The notes under the pieces: generated by a model
The model's database searches: none
What the model saw: the letters and a program-made list of their open reading frames with translations, nothing else
What the model was told of the DNA's origin: nothing
From: Paragyromitra xinjiangensis
Taxonomy: Eukaryota > Ascomycota > Pezizomycetes > Pezizales > Discinaceae
Direction: 5' to 3'
Length of the DNA stretch: 64,000 nucleotides
NCBI GenBank assembly: GCA_038503065.1
Contig: JBCAMK010000017.1
Span: forward strand, 682,001 to 746,000
Shown here: in pieces, positions 43,955 to 55,701 of the stretch
How positions within the stretch are numbered: the stretch's first letter is position 1
How the letters are laid out: the number at the start of each line of letters is the position of its first letter
Made by a program: the position numbers and the translations under genes

Positions 43955-46900
43955 ATGACGCCATCACCGAAATCTTCGTCTGACGATTTCAAACGGCTGT
44001 ACGATCAACTGCTGGCGGTGGTGGATCCCCGTGTCCGGAACCTATCATTGTTAGCGGAGGAGCTGGAATCTCGTAGAGAGGAACTGAAGAAACTACTTGA
44101 GATCCCACCGAAAAATGAGGCTAGTCGAACGAAGGTCAAGTGCGGTAAGCTGCTTGCTGAGTCTACGCGTTCGATGAGTGATGGCTAGGTGCTGACTTTG
44201 CTTGTGTAGGGAAACTGGAAATCGATAGAGTGGAATATCAGATCAATGAGCAATTCATCCAGGAGGCAACACAGCTTTCAGATGACTTCAACATGGACGA
44301 GATAGAAGCAGCTCAACTGCTATTAAGAGGGTCAGAGGAAATGAAGACTCTTGACCGATCTGCTTTCCAGAGCGCCGTTTTCCTCTACCACACCCGAAGA
44401 CAAAATCTCCTCGAATGCCTACGGTTGATCCTCTCATACGCGTTCGACGATCAGGTAGACCCTGATATACGGAAGTTGGTACGGAGGACAGTGGATGCCT
44501 TGTCATCACCGAAAGCAGCAGTTACAGCTCGTGGACAGACGTTCGCTGAGAAGTGCATTTTGGCGATGGGATCCGTGCGACAGTCGGTAGAACAGCTGAG
44601 AGCAAAGGAGAAGCATAACCAAACATTAAGTATGGCGCCTGCTCAGGGTCACAAGGAGGATCTGGAATTGCATATCCAGTTTTTAATGAATCAGCATGAG
44701 GCGCTTGCTGCCTCTGTTTACTACTTGGTCAAGTTAAAGAGGGCTACAGTTTCGGACTTTAAGGCCCTCTTAAACACTGTAAAGACCTTCGAGAAGCACG
44801 ACACGTTCACCTTCCATCACATGCTCCCGCTATATAGTTTCATCACCATGCTATGCGAAACCGACTCACCGCTAAGCTTCGAGGAGACTATTCAACTTCA
44901 CAAGGAAATGTTGAAGAATTACAAGTCGTCGCCATGGCCGCTGAGATACGTCCAAGCTTCCGTACATATATGGTGGCTAAGTGAGTTTAATGGTCTTTGT
45001 AACGATCCACCGACTACCGATGCTCCCAGTCTCTCAAAACTAGACTATATGAGTGACATCTTCGATCCAGCGAAGGATGGACTAGATCAGGGAGCGTTTG
45101 AGTTCATGCTTGCTGTATGTGCAGACGTCAGCGCCGAATGGCCACTAAACTCAGCAAAGGAGGATGTCCATCGATTTCTTCAAACCCGAGTGCCGCCGTT
45201 GGAGCACCGCGGCCATATCTCAATGTCTTTCAGATCACTAATGATCAGCCAGCTTGAAATTTTCATTGAGAGCTTCATTTCGAATATGGCAGATGTACTC
45301 AAGGATATCAAGACACGTGAAGAGGAGGATGTGTTGCTGGGGCGGAAGACGCTGGGTCATGAGCTTGAAAGGTTCTTCTTAATGATTCATTACGTATACC
45401 TAGGGCGACGAGATGCCGGCATGGCATTCTGGAGTGACCCGGAAAGCAATTTGCATGGGTTCATCGTATGGGCTTCAATGAGGCAAACACCATTTATGGC
45501 AGCCACCTTCAGCTACATGTTGGCATCGCTGTCTTTTGGAAGGACTGCCGCCGAGAATACACATAGATTTCTACTTGATGAGGTCTCCCCTGGCTCAGCG
45601 AAAAACCGGCGAACGGCTTATCTATCTTGGGACTACATCTTTAAGCAGTTTTCTACCTATATCAACCAGCTCGAAAAGAGGTCACAGCAACTAGTTCCAG
45701 CGAATGCCTATCGACCTCCTCCACCGCCATCAGAATCTGTGGAGCCAGGGCCGGAACTAAGCATGATGTTAGACGGATTCATGCGGTTGATTTCCCAGGT
45801 GGTGCAAGAATCTCCGGAAGCTAAACACTGGCACCTTCTCGAGGCCCCCCATAGGGTCATTCCTTCTCTCTTTGATCTTCTCAATTTGCAGGCATCCATC
45901 CAGCTGTGGGATTCCATTTTCTCAACCATCACAGCGTTCTTAACCGAGAAAACTGAAGCTATTAATAATGAAATTTGGAAAGCGATCGATGACTGGGCCC
46001 TGGGAGCTGCTCCCCCATCCAACGCTCTTCAAATCAGCACAATACCTGGAAAACCCTTTGCTCAAGCTGGATCCGAAAAGCTCGATGCAGTAGTTACATC
46101 AGTTCATCCTGCAGAAGCTTTTGTGCGCCTGCTCGCAGCGTTGGTTTCGCCACCAGTGGAAGACGCCCTTCTAAAGGATGCTCTACCATTTCCGGAGAAC
46201 CTTGGCAGCATGAATCGGCTATCTGGAATCGATCCATATGTTGATTTCATATTGAGCGCAATATTCTGCAATACTACAGTTCAGAATCTTCCTCCCGACC
46301 TTATACTACCTGCGGAGAAACAGGATGAGCCAAGCGAGAGATTGACTCGTTCCCAATATCGCAGCTTTAGGCCGGCTCTGCAGTCCAGCTGTTTGACGTT
46401 TATATACACCTGTCTCGCGACATTCAATGAAGATCTTCTCAATATCGCAGGCTCGAACATTTCTGTCGATGCTGCAATGAGATCCTCTTCTCTGGAGACC
46501 TACGCAAAGCTACATCCCTTCGCAAGGGTCATGGAGCACCTCCTCACGGAAAAGTGCTTTAATGTCTTCTATGAAATCTTGAAACTGGGCGTTGATGATC
46601 TCACGACTACAGATACACCATCGCCTGTTGTACAATCAGTCCTGACGGTCATCCGTATTTTGGACCTTGCTATGCAGATGCAAACAACATTTTTTGATGT
46701 CGTTCGCCCGTTGGTCAAAAGGGATGACGGTATGCGGAAGATAAACGTGCCTGCTAATGGATATGGGTCCGTTGAAGATGCCATTTTGCACCATCTGGAC
46801 ATAGTAGTATGTTTGGGGCTTTATGTAGGAACTCCACATCAAGAAGTCACCTTGGCCACTTTAAGCCTGTTGGAGAAGCTCTCCGTAGCTCCAAAACTTG

Positions 46901-49150
46901 TGTCGACGGCAGGGGCAAACCAAGGATTTGGACGGCAAGCACGCAAGAGTCGTCTCTTGGCTGTCGTTGAGCAAAGTGCAGAATCTCGACGAATCTTGTT
47001 CAACTTCATCCAACAATGGGTTGCGGATGTAGATGACGAAGCCCCAGAATCGCGATACCCGCTCAAATTTGCAATTTTGAAGTTGTTAGACAGCAGTCTT
47101 GCTGCGCAGCCAAATGAGTTCACACTTGCGCACATGCTTCTTGGGTTTGGATATGACGAGCAGGAAGGAATCTGTCTTAGCGTCGAGGAAGGGGGGATTG
47201 GGTCCGGTATTGCGCTTCTGCACAGCATTTTGGAGGTCGTGGATGATGCGGTTGTATCAGACGACCAAGGAGTGTCGTTCGATGGAGCATTATGCCAACT
47301 GAAGAACGACTGCTTCTCAGTGTTTAAAAGGCTTTGGAAGTCACCTTCAACATCGAGTGAGATGTTGTATGTCCTCAGGGCCAATAAGCTTCTATTCACG
47401 CAGTTTATGGGAGAACAGATCCTCAGGCCGACAAACAGATGGGATGACACTCTATTCGGCACCCTAGAGTTTTTTAGCCAGGGAAAGGCCACGAGCTTCT
47501 GCAACTTCATTGGACGACGTACATCGTTATTTAACTATATCGCGCTGGAGATTCGACAATTAGCGGCCCAGGGAGCTTCAACCATGGTTTCTAAGTATCT
47601 CTCAACGCTTCTTGGCGTAACGAATCTCGAAGGAACATCAATGTCAAATATTCACATCCTCGATCTTCTTGACTTCTTAGAGTTGGAAGCGCCTGAAGGT
47701 TTGCCTGCACCAACAACCGTCTACTTCCACGACCTGAACCTCACGGCGTTCCAGCAAGAAGATCCATTTGGCAACCCATGCTATAACCTCCCAAATATCG
47801 AGCAAATACTGCTGCTCCGGAAACAAGAAATGTTGAAATCCGGAGTTATTGTTCCTCAGGAAGAAGAAGCAGTGATGGCCGAGTCTACGGAGATCTTAGA
47901 CTATCTATTTGCCGAAAACCAGCTGCGGTTTTTCAGGGGTGCTAGGTTAGACTGCTTGGGGTCTTGGTCAACACTTGTGGTAGTTATGTTGGAAGACTGC
48001 GAATTCGAGCCGGCGGCAAAAACATCATTTTTGTTGCAAGCGCTGCAGGCGATTCTCCCGAAAGTGGAAGCATACAGCAGCAGCGACATCTCAAGTGCGC
48101 AAGTCCTTAGTTCGTTGGCACATTCGCTCATCACACATCTCACGTTCGACACTACGACGTTCGGCAAAGGGCGCGCGAACGATCTGGCAAATGATCGTCT
48201 GTACCAGCTCTTCCGTGTATCTTTAAGGTGTATTCAGTCACCGATGGCAACTGCGAAACTCAGAGAAGATTTCTACAATATCGCTTACCGGTACCTCAAG
48301 GGAACCTCTGATTTGGCACAACAAGGAAACGGCGGTGGTCGTCACAGCATCCAAACGATTAAGACTTCTGGTGACCGTCTTCTAGAAGTTGTATGCAACG
48401 ATGCGTACTCCGGCGAAGGACAGTGTAAAATCGTCGCGCTATTATTGTTGGAGGCGTTGGTTGCACTTGCTGCGGAGGAAGGCTCGAATTATGTCGTGGA
48501 TGCTTTGATGAGGCAGAATTTCTTGGTGGTGCTTGTAGACTCGATGAAAAGGATTCGCCATGATTTAACAAATACTAACCCTAATGGTAAGCCTCATCTT
48601 TGAATTCGCCTTTTATTCGCTGCTAACGAAAAGACAGAAATCCCGTATCTGATGAGGTCGTTCAAAGCGACAACTGGGTTCCTTGTGAGGATCGCCCAGA
48701 CCAGAGTCGGCGCGGGACACATCATCAATGCTGGCCTCTTCAAGGCACTCCGAGATAGCCAACTTTTCTCGGTTGATCCGGATCTCGGCGTGGGTATTGA
48801 CGATCCTAAGGCTCTCGAAAAATACTACGAGCTCCTCACCGATGCTATGCGCGTCGTAGTCGCTTGCATCATTAGCCGCGGCCCCCAAAATCGCCAGGCT
48901 CTCCAAGCTGGAAGACAATTCTTGATCGAAAATCGGAACGTTGCATTGGCAGTATTCAAGAGACATGCAAATATTGGTGGTCCGAGGATGGATAATATCG
49001 GGGATTTGAATGAGCTGGTCCAGATGTTTGTATTGACGTTCTCATTAACAGACTTTATTGAGGTTCGTAATACTTCCCGGAATGGTATTAGCAAAAGCAT
49101 CCCACTAACGATCTAAACAGTATGAGGAAGGTCAACCACTGCATGCATGA
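43955..49150 (+). CDS. NUP192: Nuclear pore complex inner-ring scaffold nucleoporin Nup192/Nup205
   Basis: Four exons, 43955-44144, 44210-48586, 48638-49062, 49121-49150, give 1673 aa, the usual length for the family. It is an all-helical solenoid protein of the inner ring of the nuclear pore. The recognisable N-terminal features are the region around QEATQLSDDFNMDEIEAAQL (after a short coiled start) and ASVYYLVKLKRATVSDF. The large second exon has no other domain type, as expected. Exon 3 continues the C-terminal tail (IPYLMRSFKATTGFLVRIAQ, then AGHIINAGLFKAL). The last exon adds only YEEGQPLHA. All introns are in phase with CTAAC-type branches. No truncation or frameshift was noticed. The gene stands alone, with family copy C divergent upstream and a tRNA downstream. 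Confidence 0.93.
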
Positions 49151-49647
49151 AAGTTTAGGGTCTAGATTTGAGGAGAATTCATTGTAGTTTCGGGATACGG
49201 TATTGGTTGGATTGGTGTGTACGTTAGAAATGGTAAAAATTGGGGGTTACGTTTATTTGTTTCATGGTTTCATGTTTGTTGGGGAAGATGCGCCATACCT
49301 GTAATGCAGTGTAATTGTTGAGAGATCCCATATAGTTAGCATCTTTTTCCTTCTTCTTTTCTTTCTCGGCCGTATGGGATTGATGTGTACTATTCTACAA
49401 AATAGTGTGGCACGTTTCTCGTTTTGTTTTTACCGGAGTATCGGGGGTTGTACAGAATGAAGTCCCGCGACATTTTCCAAAACACAAGTGGGAACCTAAA
49501 AACGAACCTGAAAAAGCTTTACCTAACTAAAGCTCGGTCTTTACAAACATACCACTTAATGCTATCATAGAATATTGGAAAAGGGTAACTTTGGAGCAGC
49601 CCATGATCCAATATTACCTTGTGTTGGAAAAACAAAAAAGTTGATTT
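49151..49647. other. 3' flank of NUP192 and of the tRNA gene
   Basis: About 500 bp without open frames of interest. A minus-strand oligo-T run lies just beyond the tRNA 3' end (plus-strand AAAAAACAAAAAAG, 49628-49640) and should act as the Pol III terminator. Confidence 0.5.
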
Positions 49648-49740
49648 GCCACCAGTGCGGTTCGAACGCACGCATCTTTCGATAGCACAGTTCAGTCTTA
49701 AACTTAAATGTGCCGCCTTAAACCACTCGGCCATGGTGGC
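49648..49740 (-). tRNA. trnL-UAA: tRNA-Leu(UAA) with a 12-nt anticodon-loop intron
   Basis: Read on the minus strand: acceptor stem GCCACCA/TGGTGGC, D arm GCC..GGC, anticodon stem GCACA/TGTGC, a long variable arm (ATC-GAAA-GAT) and T arm GTGCG-TTCGAAC-CGCAC, followed by A as discriminator base. A long variable arm with A73 indicates leucine. The loop between the anticodon stem halves is 19 nt, so a 12-nt intron after position 37 is expected. It leaves the loop TT-TAA-G-C with anticodon UAA. The intron itself starts by repeating TTTAAG. The internal A and B boxes (TGGCCGAGTGG, GTTCGAACC) are intact, and a T-run follows. Confidence 0.92.
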
Positions 49741-50260
49741 TGATGAAATCACTCGTCACTTTGTTTATATGGATCACCAAAAATGTTTATGAGTCACTTG
49801 GCGCACAACCTCAGCCTATCCTGCCCAGTCCCTTTTGTGCAGCACATACACATAGTCACACAGTGGGATAGGGAGCTTTTTCGTATTTCCATCTTTTTAA
49901 CGCTCACTATGTGAGCAGTTTGTTGGGTATTTTTCGGGGCAAAAATCTGGGCTCATGATTTTTATAATTTCTGCACTTTAACGGCAATCAAAGCGGCCAC
50001 CAATGGCGAAAGACATTGAATTCTACACTTATCGAATTTTTTACCATCGAGGGTTGTCAGGTTAGTTACTTGTCTCACCCACACATATACCTGATGTGCC
50101 TGCAGGTGGAAGATCCTGGTAATAAACCCCGCTTTTATTGGCAAGAAGCACATCTACCTTATCTTCACCTAAGACCATGGAGCATTGTGCTAACGTTCAC
50201 GTCCCGTATCCCAAAGTGAAACTCCACTAGTATGTACACCCCCAAATATCCAATATTCAC
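49741..50260. other. Intergenic between tRNA-Leu and the ankyrin gene
   Basis: 520 bp, no recognisable feature. Short frames 49962-50153 (minus) and 50016-50219 (plus) conflict and lack content. Confidence 0.4.
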
Positions 50261-53017
50261 ATGACGCTCACACTCAAAGGAAACATGACTACGTCACTTC
50301 TCAGCCTCCCAAACGAGCTGCTCATAATCGTCGCGAAAGACCTGGACCAGAAAGATCTTAATTATTTTTGCCAAACCAATGGACGGCTCTATGTACTATT
50401 GAGTTCAACCCTCTATGATGGTATCAAAGAGGATAAAACCCGGGTGTTGTTGTGGTGGTCTGCACGGCGGTGGAACGAGAAACTCCTCCGAGTGGTTCTC
50501 GAGAAGGGTGCCGACATCGGTGCTCGGGACACCCAGGGGAGGGAAGCGATACATCATGCAGCTATTGGCGGGCACGAAGCGGCGGTTTTATTTCTATTGG
50601 GTAAAGGAGCTGATATCACCGCTCGGGACGATCGTGGGCGGACGGTGTTACATTGGGCGTCGTTAAACGGGCGTGGGGAGCTAGTTACCTTCTTCTTAGG
50701 TAAAGGGATAGATATTACCCTTCGGAATAGCAGGGGACGAACGGCTTTACATTCTGCGGCGATGAGAGGACATGATGGAGTAATGATTTCGTTGTTAAAT
50801 GCCGGCGTTGAAATCGAGGCTCAAGACAAGTACGAGACGACAGCATTACATAATGCAGCGATCCATGGACACGAAGCTGCGGTGAAGCTACTTCTAGAAT
50901 GGGGAGCTAACGTCAATGCCGAAGCTATGCACCTCAGTACGGCTTTACATCACGCGGTGTCGGCGAAACAAGAACACAAAGGGGTAATCCAATTACTTCT
51001 AGAAAATGGCGCTGACATTAATTCCCGATGCGATAATGGACATACAGCGCTATGCATCGCGGCAAAACTTGGGCATGAGGAACTAGTCAAGATGCTCCTA
51101 GAAAGGGGAGCCGACCATTCACTACCGGATTGGAATTGGAAGGGGTCGAAAACACCACTTGATTGGGCGGCAGGGAAAGGCCATGACGCGGTAATCCGGG
51201 CATTACTAGCAAAAGGTGCTGATATCAACCGAAAGTCCATCCGAACGACTAATCTACACTCGGCGGCAACTTGTGGACATAAAGCGGTTGTCAGTCTCCT
51301 GCTGGATAACGGTGTTGACATCTGTGCCCGGGACAGTAATGGGAAGACAGCTCTACACCGAGCTGCACTAGAAGGGCATGGAGAGGTAGTACGTTACTTG
51401 CTGTGGAAGGGAGCAGATATTGGCGCCACAGACAAGACTGGATTTACACCGTTGTATGACGCTGCATCACGTGGGCACGAAACGGTGACCAGGCTACTCT
51501 TAGAGAAAGGAGCAAACGATATCAACCACGATCGAGATACTATGCAGTTACATTATATAGTACGCTTAGAAAATGAAGAAGTGGTCAAGTCGCTGTTAGA
51601 AAATGGAGCTGATATTACTGCCCGAGACGGCGCCGGTAAAACAGCACTTCATCATGCGGTAACCGCGGGGTTCATAAATATCATTCAATTGCTGCTGGAT
51701 AAAGGAGCAGACACTACTGCCCGAGACGAATCTGGGCTGACTGTACTGCATCTCGAGGCATTGAGCTGCATATACTGGCGCGGAGAGGATGAAAGAACAC
51801 CGATAACTAGTCTCCTACTAGAGAGAGGCGCCGATGTTGCAGCTCAAGACCACAGCGGAGCGACAGCCCTCCACTTAGCAGCCAGTAGCCTTAGAAGGCC
51901 ACTTATTGAGCTACTTCTAGATGCAGGAGCTGATATTAATGCCAGAGATGGTGATGGGCGCACAGCGCTTCACTGCGCAAGTGGTAGGCAGAACAAGCCC
52001 ACTGGTCACACGTGGCTCGAACCTATCGACACGATCAACCAATTGGTGGAAAGAGGCGCTGATGTTCATGCTCGAGATTGCAAGGGGATGACAGCGTTGC
52101 ATGTCGCAGCGAGCTCTGGAACCAAGTCCGTATTAAGTATTCTCCTAGAAAAAGGAGTTGATTTCACTGCCCAAACAAATGACGGGAAAACCCCACTCCA
52201 TTATGCTGTACTTCACAGCGGCCTTGAACATATGAGGGTACTTTTAGGACATGAAGTAAATCAATCTGCCCAAGATCACAAAGGAAGAACGGCACTCCAT
52301 CACGCGGCAATCACCGGAAAGCTTTGGGCGATCGAGTGTCTATTCGAGTATAAGACAAGATGTGACCTTTCTGTTCAGGACTGCGACGGAAAAACTGCCC
52401 TACACCTGGCAGCGGCTGGCGGACACGACCAAGTCGTCGAGTGGTTGCTGAAGAACGGAGTCGACACCTCTATCCAGGACTCCGACGGAAAGACGGCCTT
52501 TCACCTAGCAGCAGAAATTAGAAACGTACTCATAGTTCTACTTCTCCTCGAATGGGGCGCTGATGCCTCTGCCCAGTATAACGGTGGAAAAACAGCCCTA
52601 CACTTTGCGGCAGCGAACAGACACCGTGCGATGGTTGTGCTCCTCCTGGAATCGAGTGCTAGTGTTGCTATTCGAGATGATAATGGAAATACAGCCTTGC
52701 ACGTAGCAGCAGCGAGTGGATATAAAGAGACGGTTAAGCTGCTCCTCGAGTGGGGTGCAGCTGATATCAATGTCCGGAACCACTGTGGGAAGACGGCACT
52801 ACACTTCGCAGCGATGTATGGGTGGCGGAAGGTGATTGAATATCTGCTTGAAATGGGATCAGATATTAATTGTAAAGATGAAGAGGGGGAAACAGCTACC
52901 TACCTAGCGGTATCTGGTAGGCATATATGGGCGGCTAGACTGCTTTTAGAAAAGGGAGCTGATACTGCTATTCAAGATGGGGATGAAAAAACGGTCTTGC
53001 AGTACACGGGCAGTTAG
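50261..53017 (+). CDS. F-box protein with about 25 ankyrin repeats
   Basis: A single exon of 918 aa, with an in-frame alternative start at 50285 (MTTSLLSLPNELL). The N-terminus is a clear F-box: LLSLPNELLIIVAKDL, then DLNYFCQTNGRLYVLLSSTL (residues about 13-58). From about residue 68 to the end, 33-residue ankyrin repeats follow almost without break, each with the pattern D-x-x-G-x-T-A-L-H-x-A-A-x-x-G-H and L-L-L-E-x-G-A-D-I. Some repeats are degenerate, for example around ALSCIYWRGEDERTP and at GRQNKPTGHTWLEPI, where short insertions occur. The F-box would bind Skp1 in an SCF ubiquitin ligase and the repeats would select the target. Such F-box/ankyrin proteins are expanded in several fungal lineages. 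Substrate unknown. There is no intron, and high internal identity between repeats suggests recent repeat gain. Confidence 0.9.
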   Translation: MTLTLKGNMTTSLLSLPNELLIIVAKDLDQKDLNYFCQTNGRLYVLLSSTLYDGIKEDKTRVLLWWSARRWNEKLLRVVLEKGADIGARDTQGREAIHHAAIGGHEAAVLFLLGKGADITARDDRGRTVLHWASLNGRGELVTFFLGKGIDITLRNSRGRTALHSAAMRGHDGVMISLLNAGVEIEAQDKYETTALHNAAIHGHEAAVKLLLEWGANVNAEAMHLSTALHHAVSAKQEHKGVIQLLLENGADINSRCDNGHTALCIAAKLGHEELVKMLLERGADHSLPDWNWKGSKTPLDWAAGKGHDAVIRALLAKGADINRKSIRTTNLHSAATCGHKAVVSLLLDNGVDICARDSNGKTALHRAALEGHGEVVRYLLWKGADIGATDKTGFTPLYDAASRGHETVTRLLLEKGANDINHDRDTMQLHYIVRLENEEVVKSLLENGADITARDGAGKTALHHAVTAGFINIIQLLLDKGADTTARDESGLTVLHLEALSCIYWRGEDERTPITSLLLERGADVAAQDHSGATALHLAASSLRRPLIELLLDAGADINARDGDGRTALHCASGRQNKPTGHTWLEPIDTINQLVERGADVHARDCKGMTALHVAASSGTKSVLSILLEKGVDFTAQTNDGKTPLHYAVLHSGLEHMRVLLGHEVNQSAQDHKGRTALHHAAITGKLWAIECLFEYKTRCDLSVQDCDGKTALHLAAAGGHDQVVEWLLKNGVDTSIQDSDGKTAFHLAAEIRNVLIVLLLLEWGADASAQYNGGKTALHFAAANRHRAMVVLLLESSASVAIRDDNGNTALHVAAASGYKETVKLLLEWGAADINVRNHCGKTALHFAAMYGWRKVIEYLLEMGSDINCKDEEGETATYLAVSGRHIWAARLLLEKGADTAIQDGDEKTVLQYTGS

Positions 53018-53390
53018 CGGAAGAGATTGATCAAAAAGAGTTGATTAGGTTATTGAACGATGTAAACTTTTGGGCAAATATAGGAGCTAGGCGCAAAAAT
53101 AATGTTCGGTTTAGGTACTCGATACGTTGGAGTTCCAGTTTTGCTGGTAGTAAACAAGAATGAATTGATATCAAAAGAACCCAAAAGCAGCAAGTAAGAA
53201 ATTTTAGTTCGAGAAAGCCCTGTTATTATGCTACAGACCCACCCTATAGAAATAGCACGATGACCAAATTTATTTTGCCCCCAAAAACAGTTCGCCCTAC
53301 CTGGTCAGCATAAACCTTAGACAAGGAAATCAGTCAACTAACTAATATCTAAGAGAAGATGATTACAGCCACCAAACGCGTGTAAGATAC
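53018..53390. other. 3' flank of the ankyrin gene up to the transposon
   Basis: 370 bp without a recognisable feature, ending at the TA target site of the mariner element. Confidence 0.45.
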
Positions 53391-53392
53391 TA

Positions 53393-53441
53393 CTCGTGCC
53401 GCCGAAAAGTCTTCGGGTCACGTGCGCGCTTAGTAAGCAGG
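53393..53441 (+). repeat. Left terminal inverted repeat of the mariner element
   Basis: 49 bp, identical to the reverse complement of 54996-55044. Confidence 0.92.
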
Positions 53442-53479
53442 TCGGGAGGGAGCGAGGGATCGAGTATGAGAAAAATAAA

Positions 53480-54919
53480 CTATCTGTTGAAGTTATTTCT
53501 ACCACCATTGCGAATTACAAGTTCTAGTGTAGGGTGAAAGTCCAAACAGTGTCGGTCAACCAATTCTTGAGGTATTTCCTCCCATTTTGCCTTTAGCGTT
53601 TCTTTTATAATCTCTATTGTCTCCCGGCTTGCTCCATGAAATGTATATTCAGCCATGGAATCTTTTAAATAATTCCAAAGTGGCTCAATTTTGTTGATAT
53701 CAGGGGAGTTTGCAGGCCATTTAACGGTATGGATACCTCTTCTTTCTCTTTCTTCTTTCCCTTCTCTTTGTGCTTTGTGATGACCACCTGCATTATCTTC
53801 AATCAACCAATATATTTCACCCGTTTCCTGCTGAAGTTTTTCAATCCATGGGTATAAAATAGGGCGAAGAATCCTTTCTCGATATAACAACCAATCAATT
53901 CCACCATTACTTTGACGGTCAAATATTTCCTCCTTAAATTCCCATTCTGGACGCCGCAAGATTCTTCGTCATTCAGCATGCAACTTCTTTAATTCGAGCA
54001 TTCATTTGCTGTAAAATCTGGTATTCTTCTGCCAGGGATTCTCGCTCTTTGTCGTTCTCGTTGTCGCTTAATTTAATAGCATTCTCAGTTGCTAGTAATT
54101 GATCGCCTGTCGTTCTCTTCCTGCTTTCCTTTTCCCAAATATACAATGGCCCTTTATAGCCATACGCTATACATGAATTAAAGATAAATGTGACAGCTAC
54201 TTTTTCTGTTTGCGAACAACATAATCATAAGGGTTTGAACCATGAGGTCGTGTGATGTTGAAAGAACCGTCGTGGTGCATTGATTTCAATATATGTCTCA
54301 CTCGGTAAAAACAAATAAACTTTTATTTATGTGTTAGTTACCGTAGTCCGTAGAACACAATGGAAATAAGTAAGAAGTAGTTACGCCAGGAATCTGAAGT
54401 CTTGCCAATGAGCTTCTACTCGATCTTTTCTATCACCATCTGACAGCGAAGGTTTTGTCGACGTCGATATAGCGATCGAGATCACGATGCTGCATTACTT
54501 TTTCAATAGTTGAACGCGTCTTTGTGACACCTGCCTCCTTTGCAATTTCTGGCCACGGCTTTAGCCAATGTTCGGATCTTTTAATGCAAGATCTCGTAGA
54601 CGCTGTGATTCTTCCGACCAGGTGGTATTTTTGACAGGTCACGATTTTGGGTGATCATTTAACACTTTAAACAGGTCTTGAAGTGACTCGGGATTTAAAC
54701 CCTCCTCTTTTGCGCGCTCCTGTACTTTCATTAGCACATTGCAATTCAAAACCTACGGCCTAAATTATCTCTTACCTTGGCTCGCTTGTAAATTGATTGT
54801 GCAGTATTGGGATGTACCCCCAACTCTCGTGAGATGTCATTCCATCCCATACTCATAGAATGATGAAGGGTAATGATGCCAGCCCTTTTGGCTATGGAGA
54901 TAGGATTGCTTCCAGGCAT
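53480..54919 (-). pseudogene. Frameshifted Tc1/mariner transposase
   Basis: The start is probably ATG 54919 (MPGSNPISIAKRAGI), with an N-terminal HTH (GWNDISRELGVHPNTAQSIY). The reading frame then breaks several times. After LFKVLNDHPKS comes a stop with continuation in another frame (NTTWSEESQRLRDLALKDP). A further shift leads to HWLKPWPEIAKEAGVTKTRS (54642-54433), and another follows the DVDK segment. The C-terminal catalytic part, 53959-53480, is an intact frame. It holds the second Asp in WLIEDNAGGHH and the final Glu in SPDINKIEPLWNYLKD, with about 36 residues between them. It lacks the N-terminal HTH and the first catalytic Asp, so it cannot act alone. An intron near 54770 (GTAAGA..TACAG) might explain one of the breaks but not all. 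Confidence 0.85.
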
Positions 54920-54995
54920 TTCTTGCGCTCAACTTGGTGAAAATAGGTAGCTATCGATGAAGCTGGTGGCTAAGCGAGGCCTGAAGACTCGAGAT

Positions 54996-55044
54996 CCTGC
55001 TTACTAAGCGCGCACGTGACCCGAAGACTTTTCGGCGGCACGAG
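54996..55044 (-). repeat. Right terminal inverted repeat of the mariner element
   Basis: 49 bp, identical in inverted orientation to 53393-53441, followed directly by the TA target duplication. Confidence 0.92.
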
Positions 55045-55046
55045 TA

Positions 55047-55701
55047 CTATTTAGCTTATAGTCTAGAAATAGAAACCTCATGTTCGAATCAGTAACTCCC
55101 GAATCCTAGCAGTCCTTAGTAGTTAATTCGCGACTACAGCCATTCATAGGTCTACCAAGAATTAGGTCTACGGTTGGAAAAGAGTCTTATGAACTGTTCC
55201 ATCCTATCAAGGTGCTAACCGCAAAAACGCCCTGGCCAATAACGGCTTATCCATGCCCGAATGCTCCGTACGGCACGCGGCCATAAGCCATGACCAGCAC
55301 AATTTTTGTTGAGCATCACACTCCATCACGCGATGCAATTTCCTCCCGAGAGTAACCGAGTGACACGAGCTCCACATCCTAGTTCCGATCACTTTCCGCC
55401 AAGACTCGCGCAAAGGCGCGAACCCGGTTGTCATCCGAACTTGCAGTTAAATTCCAATAAGCTCTGGATTGAGAACCTCCCAACGACGGAAGCTCATCAG
55501 ACATCAATTCTCGCACTCAGGGGAAACTTCAGGATAAATCTTAAGCCTCAATTGATACCCTACGTATCTCTGGTAACTAGGTAAGTTCATATCAAGGCTG
55601 TTGACTCAGAGCTGAGTTTCTCGTGCCTGTCATCTACTCAGTGCTTTACATAACTCGAAAGCTTCGAAACTCAAGCTCACGTCTTCCTAGAACTTTTCAC
55701 A
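55047..55701. other. Intergenic between transposon and acetoacetyl-CoA synthetase
   Basis: 655 bp likely holding the synthetase promoter. Frames at 55207-55434 (minus) and 55306-55584 (plus) conflict and carry nothing recognisable. Confidence 0.4.

Larger units (their letters stand above)
53391..55046. mobile_element. Tc1/mariner-type DNA transposon, 1652 bp, with 49-bp identical terminal inverted repeats
   Basis: The element spans 53393-55044 and is flanked by TA at 53391-53392 and 55045-55046. The 49-bp ends are identical in inverted orientation, beginning CTCGTGCCGCCGAAAAGTCT and ending AGTAAGCAGG. They contain a GC-rich CGGGTCACGTGCGCGC block. It encodes a damaged transposase on the minus strand. 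Size, TA duplication and DDE-type product place it in Tc1/mariner. Identical ends suggest fairly recent movement, possibly mobilised in trans, although the coding region is frameshifted. Confidence 0.92.

Noticed and set aside
48359..48571. Minus-strand frame inside NUP192
   Set aside because: Shadow of the nucleoporin coding sequence on the other strand.
49519..49752. 77-codon minus-strand frame covering the tRNA
   Set aside because: It is a translation of the tRNA-Leu gene and flanks, not a protein gene.
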